Source: Apoderus coryli (lineage: Eukaryota; Arthropoda; Insecta; Coleoptera; Attelabidae). From it: a DNA stretch of 64,000 nucleotides. Positions 57,373 to 64,000 of this stretch are shown here, piece by piece (the stretch's first letter is position 1; each line of letters begins with the position of its first letter). Location of the stretch: assembly GCA_911728435.2 (NCBI GenBank), contig OU452204.1, positions 1,426,001-1,490,000 of the forward strand. Reading direction: 5' to 3'. Made by a program: the position numbers and the translations under genes. The notes beneath the pieces were generated by a model. The model made no database searches, was not told the origin of the DNA, and worked only from the letters and a program-made list of their open reading frames with translations.

Positions 57373-58318
57373 GTGTTACGGGTGGACACAACCGCAAAAT
57401 TTTCAAATAACAGTAGAGTGATACATCATTTTTTATCTTGCGGGACAGATCGAAGCAAAGACATAAAAAGAAAGACACCTGAGACATTTGAGTATTATCG
57501 ACAATTGCGGAATTATACAAATACAGCTATAAAAAAGGAAAATAGAGTATATTTGGAGCAATTTTCCAGAATAGGTAGTAAGGAAGTATGGAAGTCCCTT
57601 CGACGTTTGCACATTGTTAGTAAGAAGAACAGATGGTGGTGATGTGCCTCCGTACCTGAAAAATGTTAACGAAATCAATCAGTACGTTACCAATTGTGAT
57701 CCAATGATTTCTCAAGCAGTTGATTCGCAGAGATATTATCCCGATGTGAGGGAGACTGTTGCATCTACCCTAGAATTCTGTGAGGTTGATGAATATGATG
57801 TAAGTTTACAATTTCCCAAATAAAGTCAAAGGCTGTAGGATCCGATGCTTTACACATTGATTTTATTGTATTTTGTTGTCAATTTCTCTTAAAGTATATA
57901 TGTCATATTGTAAATTTTTGCATTCGAAAATCAGTATTTCCGTCACAGTGGAAAGTGGCAAATATCATCCTCTACCAAAAACCCACAATCCCAAGTCGTA
58001 TAGTTGCGTCCCATTAGTGTGTTGATTTTGGAAAATTATTTTAAAGGTCCAGTTAAGTAAACATGTTGATAGGTATAATATACTACCAGGAACTGAATCT
58101 GGTTTTAGGTCGGGGCATAACTGTTCTTCAGCTTTATTAAACGTCACAGATGATGTGCCTCGAGGAATCGATAAAAATCAATGGACTATTCTCGTGATGC
58201 TGGATTATTCTAAGGCTTTCGATACTCTGCATCATGATACTTTGCTTCAAGTTTTGCGTCATTTGGGTTTGAGCCAGTCTTGTGTGAACTTCTTCAAAGA
58301 TTATATCAATAATAGTAG
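57373..58318 (+). pseudogene. LINE ORF2 fragment (pre-RT and RT start)
   Basis: Pieces in two or more frames: YYRQLRNYTNTAIKKENRVY, then EVWKSLRRLHIVSKK and GDVPPYLKNVNEINQYV (pre-RT). Then TESGFRSGHNCSSALLNVTD and VMLDYSKAFDTLHHDTLLQV (RT motifs 0-A) to KDYINNSS near 58318, where it ends at a direct repeat. No motif B or catalytic DD follows. It is probably Jockey/R1-like, a different family from the 44 kb copy. Same strand as the ORF1-like fragment at 59193, but the order is reversed, so they are separate insertions. Confidence 0.82.
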
Positions 58319-58813
58319 CTAGTATCCGAGACTAAGTGATGCACTGTCTGTCTGCATCGGTCAAAGATGCCGGGCAACCTTTATCGGACCACGACGATGT
58401 GGCACTAGTATTCGAGCGATTACCCCAAGCATCTGACATGATCCTGCGAACCGTTACTATTCAAGGTTGGCAGAAGGTATATTGACAGCCTAACAATAGG
58501 ACTGCGGGAGAGAGGGAGCCCCGCTAGGTAGTGCTGCTACCACCCTTTCGACGGGTATTACCCTCGAAGGAACAAACGGTTCGATTAGCAGGAGACCCCT
58601 GGGTGGCAGTGGGAGTTCGGGAAATGCTTCAATGTGCATATCGGTTGAGAAAGAGCATTTTAGCAGGAAGTCGCTTGAGATGTCTGAATCAGACTACCCT
58701 GATTCTTGTATCCCAGACGATGTCATGTGCAGTGTAACCCGCCGGTCATGTAGCTGAGCAGTCGCTTGAGATGTCGAGAACGTGATGAATAACGTTCCTA
58801 GTATCCGAGACTA
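58319..58813. repeat. GC-richer block bounded by 16-bp direct repeats
   Basis: CTAGTATCCGAGACTA occurs at 58319-58334 and 58798-58813. GTCGCTTGAGATGTC is also repeated inside (near 58670 and 58760). The block interrupts the LINE frame and differs from its surroundings in base composition. No coding was recognised. It could be a LINE 3' end or an unknown insertion. Confidence 0.6.
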
Positions 58814-59192
58814 GCGCCACTTGGACCATCATTGAGGGCATATACTCTGTACATTCAAATTGTAGACCCAAGAGTTGATTCCGCCGATGGTCGACGTGAA
58901 CACTACACCGGGCACTTGTCCGCGTTGGGGCGATGAGATGATAAACGCTGTAACAGATGCTAAGTCTGCAATGTGTTAAGGCGAAACTTTACACTAAACA
59001 CCTTGAGGTTCCCTATTCTAGTGAATAGTGAGCGAGAGATAAAAATATGTACTTTGATTTTTTTGTTAAACAATATTCTTACTGTAATAAGTATACTAGT
59101 ATAGCGCAGAAGGATGAAGCAAAAATTCCGAAGCTCTAGAAAATATTTATAAACATGACATACTACAACAATTATATCATATATGTATCAAG
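58814..59192. other. No gene recognised
   Basis: Continues the GC-richer block to about 58980, then AT-rich DNA up to the ATG at 59193. Confidence 0.4.
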
Positions 59193-59401
59193 ATGGCGAC
59201 CGATGTAAACAAGCAAGTTAAATGTGGCAGCTGTAATATTGAAATAAATTGCAGTGAGTGCATGCTAAATGTAGTGGTCTATGTGATATGGTATTTCATA
59301 AGCACTTCACCACACGGAAGAACGGAAAGTAAACTTTTAACTGAAAGTGTGAAAATCAAGTGGTTTTGTGACACGTGCAATGCCAGCACAATATTGATTA
59401 A

Positions 59402-60907
59402 CCCATTAATTCCCAAGCTTGGAAAATCAAACAATTTCGGTGATTTTAGTTTATTTTATTATTAAACCTATGTCCAAATAACTGTTTATCAAATACAAGT
59501 TTTTAGTTTTCTTACAAAAAAATGTTGCGTATACGCAACATTGGGATTTACGGTAAACAGATACTACTACTACTTAGTGTGAAATATCTCAAAACAGTTT
59601 GTGTGAAGATGCACCTTACATTTAGCACACATGTATATTGTGTTGTTTTTACACTGTCGGCATCTTCTTCTTGCTTTGTTGTCTTTTGACCAATAGAGTT
59701 TTGTAGCTGGTAACGTATAGTATCCCGAAAAAATGGATATGCCGAAAAATCGCTTTAGGCTTGTTTTATCAATATCAAATGAATGCCGATTATTGTCGTG
59801 AGCATATTTTCTTGTATAAGATATTATTTTTTCCCAAACTTCGTCACTGAAGTACAAGGAAAAAACTTCCAAAGTGCTTTTACCGCAAACTCTGTTTTCA
59901 ATTTGTTCCAAGTTATTATTATCTTCATTATATGGTCCTGTTGTATATATTGGGGTCTCTTTTCTCCACTTCGGTAGAGTTTTCTTCGACTTCATTTTTA
60001 TATTTTTTGCACATAGTTTTGCTTTTTTTGGAATTTGACGGTAAAGATTCATCATCTAAGGCTTCAGAAGTATCAGACAAATTTGTGTGTATTTCGTAGG
60101 TCCCCGCAACATCTGGTAAATCTTCAACGTTCTCACATATATCTTCGTCAAGCTCCTCTTCGTCTGTAAGTGCATCTACGGGTGGCGGAATATATACTGC
60201 ATCAACGGTATCAGTCTGCAGTAAATCCTCATCCTCCTCGAATGTAGCTAAAAGCTCAGCAGATGACAAAGGCATTCTGTTTTTCCAAGACATCACTATA
60301 ACCAAACAAATTATTTTAGAAAAAAATTTAACAAACAGAACCATAATTATAACTTACTTCAAGTCAATATTTTCCAGAGCTTCACTTTATATTTTATATA
60401 TAATATAATTTTAAATCACAATAATTATAACTTAGTATCTTTGTTGACACTCACTAAGAAGAATCACACACAAATAATGTAAGAAACAAAATAAATGCTA
60501 CCTAATTGTGGGTCAGCGAAGGGCGCGACATTATGACGCCTTCTTACCGGAATTCCCAACGTTGCGTATACGCAACATTAGGAAAAATGATCCAATATGC
60601 AAAAACTATACATGTTTTGTAAAATATCATATAACGCCCTTTTTACTAAAGGTCATGGGAATCTAAATCCATAATTTGAAATATCTCAGCCGTTTCTGTG
60701 TCAGAAATGATAAATCTCAAAATGTTGCGAGTTCATAAATTCGCACAAAATAAATATCTTGACTCTGTCGACTTATTTCTTAAAACGTAAAGTCTTTGTT
60801 CTATTTTGAAAAAATTGTAGCAACAAAAAAGTATTTTTTTTACTGGCACATTGAAAAAAAAAATATTTAAAAAATGTTTCGTTTACGCAACGTTGGGGAT
60901 TAATGGG
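59402..60907 (-). mobile_element. piggyBac element, internally deleted
   Basis: TTAA target duplication at 59398-59401 and 60908-60911, with terminal repeats CCCATTAATTCCCAA and the reverse complement with one mismatch. Subterminal palindromes TGTTGCGTATACGCAACA lie near 59523 and 60562, and a related TTACGCAACGTTGG lies near the right end. The 1506-base element encodes only the two ends of a piggyBac transposase. Excision would restore the host ORF1 frame exactly, as is typical for this superfamily. Confidence 0.92.
59570..60293 (-). pseudogene. piggyBac transposase remnant, catalytic core missing
   Basis: ATG at 60293 starts MSWKNRMPLSSAELLATFEE, an acidic N-terminus (ALTDEEELDEDICENVEDLP). 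After a one-base shift near 60020 the DDE_Tnp_1_7 start follows: KKTLPKWRK, GPYNEDNNNLEQIENRV, LEVFSLYFSDEVWEKIISYT, FGISIFSGYYTLPATKLYW. It then jumps to the C-terminal Cys-rich zinc domain RRRCRQCKNN, MCAKCKVHLHTNCFEIFH and stops. All three catalytic Asp positions lie in the deleted part. Confidence 0.88.
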
Positions 60908-61028
60908 TTAAGGCAATTTTTAATAATATTCAAACGAAGTTCAATGAACTGAAACTTAGAGTCAATTCACAATCGAAGAAGATTGATGAACAAAATAAAA
61001 ATATTGATTTTTTTACAATTCAAAGCCG

Positions 61029-61400
61029 TCTACTCCACAAAAAGTTTTATATTGATGTTCAATTCAGCCAAACATGTTTCGGAACATGCTGTTCCATCCT
61101 CAGTGGCATTAATAATATTTACAAAGAATCTTACCTAGTGTCTAAGTTGTAATATGGAGTTTCGAAAACATGAATACATACACTTTGTGGAAAAACTATT
61201 CAATATAGTAAGTAACAAGGAAATGATGTCATTCGATAAAATATTTAGAAAACACACAAATTAACTATACTAATTGTAAACAGTAAACTTCATAGTAAAT
61301 GATTCAATGTGGAATTGTTTCTTCTTGTAAATCATATCAATAAAAAGATATTTGGAAATACACTTATGTTGTTTTTGATTTTAATCAAATTCAGTGTAGT
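61029..61400 (-). repeat. Penelope-type terminal repeat fragment
   Basis: It begins GTCTACTCCACAAAAAG, similar to GTCTACTCCACCAAAAT at 37390, and carries a hammerhead at 61067-61107. The far boundary is uncertain. Confidence 0.55.
61067..61107 (-). ncRNA. Hammerhead ribozyme (minus strand)
   Basis: In minus sense: GCCA, core CTGAGGA (fits CTGANGA), stem II GGAAC/GTTCC (five perfect pairs), GAAA, stem III ACATGT, cleavage triplet GTT, then TGGC pairing with GCCA. All core residues are present. Confidence 0.8.
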
Positions 61401-61661
61401 GTGTGTTGGGTTTTATAATTTTAAATATATTTTCTTTTTTTTTTAATTTTTTAAAGAATTTAATTTTAGTAACAATGGAAATATCAAGTTAATGACATTT
61501 TGGGAGATTATTTAAGCACCGTGAATATAATTTATTATAAATAACTTCCATATAAAATTCACCAAAATATAAAATACAAATCTTTAAAAAATAATATTCA
61601 TTGAATCAACTACTTCTCAAAATTATTAAAAATCTGTTTGTGCAGAGCACAATACACTAAC
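61401..61661. other. Intron sequence, no gene recognised
   Basis: AT-rich, ending at the TERT donor GTTAGTG (61655-61661 in minus sense). Confidence 0.5.
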
Positions 61662-61980
61662 CGTGTACGCATTCGTGTCGAGCTTGTGCTAAAATTCTCT
61701 CAACTAGTTGAAAAAAAATTTTCTTATTGGAAGTCGAACCAAAGTATTTCGTAGGTAAAATGTAGTTCAGTAATGTGGTGATGCGTGGCGGTTTACAAAT
61801 ATGTTTTTCTTTTATTTCATCCAAGCATATGAACATAGTTTTTAGTAAATTCAACAATACGTTTGGTCCTTCATAGCATTTTGATTTATATTTCATACGC
61901 GCCTTCTGGCGTGTCGTAGGAACTTCATTACCCATACGTATCTGAGTATATAGACATAATCGATAATATACTAAGGAAAC
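61662..61980 (-). CDS. TERT: TERT exon, RNA-binding domain with motif CP
   Basis: The most upstream TERT exon that I can place. The acceptor is TTTTCCTCTGTTGCAG and the exon starts in phase 0. The first residues are VSLVYYRLCLY, aligning with the very N-terminus of Tribolium TERT (VHYYRL.LK, from memory). ICKPPRITTLLNYILPTKYF then GSTSNKKIFFQLVERIL is motif CP, which binds telomerase RNA. It ends with ECVH and one base at donor G|GTTAGTG, in phase with 50306. There is no TEN domain, as in other beetles. The initiator Met must lie in an upstream exon, because the frame before the acceptor hits a stop and no ATG precedes VYYRL. Confidence 0.9.
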
Positions 61981-62985
61981 CTGCAACAGAGGAAAACAAA
62001 ATCACTAGAGGCAGATACTGACTAAACTGAGAAATGTTTGTAAATTTTCTCCAAAATGATTTCCCTGTTTAACTAGATGATGTCCTCTGCATTTGAGACT
62101 GTGGATCCAAATGGATGGTGCTTCAGCACACAGCAGTCGACTGGTCAAAGACTGTCTTAATAATTATTATCCAGATAAATTGATAGCACACGCAGTCAAT
62201 AATGAAGATCGATGATCCGGACTTATGTCAGCACAAAATTGCCAGCAGTTATGGCACAAATGTATGATAAATTTGAAAGCAATATTATCACAAGCATAAA
62301 AGATATTTAATAAAATCTTTAAAAAAATATAAAAGATAGCCGCCCTATATTAAAACGATAGGATTTTGGTACTATGTTTATAAGACAAACTACTATTATT
62401 TTGACCAGTTCTATCCATCCTTAAAGTTTGTCAAATTAAAACTGGCTCATCCCGTATGCAGGGTGTTCCATATTTTTCCCGAATAACTTCAGACTTAGCT
62501 TCTACAGCTGAAAAAATCACAAGAAATCAAAGTTTTTAAATTTTTGTGGTTTATTCAATGCATTCCCAAGATCTTTTGAAATACCTAACAAATTGAAAGT
62601 TACTATCGTTATGTTATTATTAAGTATCACAAGCTCCATAACATTTAGAGCAAATTAACATTGGTGAATATCTAGAATCTAGAGGATGGCATATTTTCAG
62701 AGGTCGGGCCGTATGCATGTTATCCCCCAAACTTTTTGTGTAAAAGGATCCTATATTAAAAGTTTTTTTTTTTATCAAGACCACCTTACCGGATAAACAT
62801 GGGAACTTAGATTAGGAAAAGAGAGGGGATACCGCACGTTCGTATATCTGAATGCATGGCAAGTGTTACGCTTTTAATGCGGCGGCCATTTTTTATGTGC
62901 CAAAAAAACAGAAAACTGCGTGTGCATTTTTGATGATTTTATTTGTGAAAATTAGGAATAGAAATTTATTTTGTATATTAATAAA
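61981..62985. other. TERT upstream region, first exon not found
   Basis: Should contain the start of TERT or its intron. GCAGGGTGTTCCATATTTTTCCC at 62459 is the typical terminus of an insect ACAGGGTG-type repeat. No exon with a phase-0 donor could be supported. Confidence 0.4.
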
Positions 62986-63056
62986 ATCGTACGTTGTGTG
63001 GCTTTTGGATGCCCAAATCGCAGTGAACAAAAGGACTCCAGAATTTCGTTTCATAG
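62986..63056 (+). pseudogene. THAP-domain exon 1 remnant
   Basis: The frame reads IVRCVAFGCPNRSEQKDSRI and SFHR, then donor AG|GTAAAAC, phase 2. It is the classic THAP start (M-V-x-C-x-x-x-G-C-x-N-R-S...SFHRFP) with ATC where ATG is expected and no other in-frame ATG after an upstream stop. No second THAP exon was found to the right. Either a defective copy or an exon with an upstream start. Confidence 0.6.
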
Positions 63057-64000
63057 GTAAAACTTAGAATGATGTATCAAGTCGCTTCTAGTTTTTATTA
63101 GTTTTTAATAATTAAAAGTAATCTTTAGGCTATTATCTTTTAGTATGTAGTATAACAGGTTTCAGTTTACCTAATGAAAACTGTTTGATACAACAATTCA
63201 TTTAAAATCAACATGATAAAGCATTATTTTTTGATAGAAACCTCTATAGATGTTTACTTTATCAGGGGCGTAGACATTTTATTTTTTTAAAAAATTTGTT
63301 TTTTACACATTTTGTTACATTTTTGTGTTAAAAGTGTGTTGGGTACTGTGGTTAATTGTTTAAAGGCCACTAGGATATTAGTTATTGTTATTTGGCCTAC
63401 TATTGTTACTTTGGCATTTTCAATTGTTTTTAATATGACAATAAAAAAAACTAATAAGTACACTGACATGTGTCTGTTAGATAATATAATATTTGTTCAA
63501 TTACTAAGTATGACTTTTTCTCTTGATTTATTGCAGACGTTGTCATGTTCTTTAAATTTTTGTAATTATACCACGATATACTACGCTTAAATTTATTAAA
63601 TGCCTTATCTTTTAATGAAATCATTCACAAACGAATCTTTGTTTTTTTTTTTCATTTAAAAGAAATAGGTATGTATTTTGAACTTCTCAGATATAAATTA
63701 CGTATTACTTTCCGGACCCACGAAAAGTACTGTAAACGCGCAAAAAAAAAATTGAGATAAAGGCAGACCATTTTCATGTTCTCTTAGACGATTAAGACCA
63801 TTTTCAGAGGGTCTGTGTTTGTCCGTATGTCTTCTTCAACGATAGCGTCTAAACACTGCAACCAATCGAGGTAAATATTGGTAGGTATATGTGTTTGCCA
63901 CCTGCCAAATTGACAGGGAGACAAAACGGGAAGAATAGATGACGCTAATTAAAAATAAATAGTAATAACTCAAATATTATTAGACAGAGAATATGTTAGC
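63057..64000. other. No gene recognised
   Basis: AT-rich. Open frames at 63287-63590 are opposed overlaps with no recognisable motif. CACGAAAAGTACTG and CAACGATAGCGTCT near the end look like transposon tails. Confidence 0.4.

Larger units (their letters stand above)
59193..61028 (+). pseudogene. PHD/zinc-finger and coiled-coil LINE-type ORF1, split by piggyBac
   Basis: ATG at 59193. The frame reads MATDVNKQVKCGSCNIEINC, then WFCDTCNAST, a Cys-rich finger like that of the 37 kb fragment. It is cut at the TTAA at 59398-59401. Beyond the piggyBac element (from 60908) the same frame continues as AIFNNIQTKFNELKLRVNSQ, then KKIDEQNKNIDFF, a heptad-rich coiled coil. A single copy of the TTAA keeps the frame open. 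The frame then runs into a Penelope-type repeat at about 61029. The protein type (zinc finger then coiled coil) is that of non-LTR retrotransposon ORF1. Confidence 0.7.

Noticed and set aside
1..64000. Telomeric TTAGG or TCAGG arrays near the TERT gene
   Set aside because: Only single TTAGG words inside TTTTTTAGGTTAT of the giant repeat; no tandem array.
1..64000. CRISPR array, bacterial operon or prophage content
   Set aside because: Repeats are not regularly spaced and short; introns, LTRs, LINEs and piggyBac/pogo elements show eukaryotic DNA.

Overview
The window looks like insect nuclear DNA, most likely from a beetle. It is AT-rich, spliceosomal introns with clean GT/AG ends are visible, and arthropod transposon families fill most of it. 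The beetle placement rests on one host gene: a telomerase reverse transcriptase (TERT) without a TEN domain, whose protein reads like the compact Tribolium-type TERT. No species can be named from the sequence.

The backbone of the window is that TERT gene on the minus strand, from about 61980 down to 11607. Five coding exons can be placed (61662-61980, 50115-50306, 49397-49693, 38647-39220, 11607-12096). All four splice junctions agree in phase, there are no stops or frameshifts, and together they give about 623 codons with intact RT motifs 1, 2, A, B', C and E and a C-terminal extension. The start codon lies in an upstream exon that I could not find. The introns are 11.4, 0.42, 10.2 and 26.6 kb, and the three large ones are packed with mobile DNA.

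Region by region: 1-6004 is downstream of TERT and holds a giant palindromic (foldback-like) repeat with a second palindromic element nested in it. 6895-10742 holds a gag fragment, a tandem repeat and a decayed BEL/Pao pol. The largest intron (12097-38646) contains a copia fragment and a gypsy element split by a BEL element (13835-24654). That BEL element is itself split by a hAT-like element and by a second BEL element, which carries a pogo-like element. After these come a macro-domain fragment next to the gypsy integrase, two divergent THAP-domain genes (28916-31536), several palindromes, a Mutator-like foldback element with a 9-bp target duplication, and an inverted pair of Penelope-type terminal repeats with hammerhead ribozymes. 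The 10.2-kb intron holds the second giant palindrome (39274-43572), a Jockey-type LINE, a MITE and Penelope-like pieces with two more hammerheads. The 11.4-kb intron holds a young non-coding LTR element (50920-56585, LTRs differing at one position), a LINE fragment, an internally deleted piggyBac (59402-60907) inserted in a LINE-type ORF1, and another hammerhead. A THAP exon lies beyond the TERT exons at 62986-63056.

TERT and perhaps the THAP genes are the only loci that look functional. The rest is layered transposon insertion that can be ordered in time. The features most worth following up are the complete hammerhead folds, the palindromic LTR with a primer-binding site at its centre, the macro-domain fragment beside the gypsy integrase, and the coding-free LTR element.
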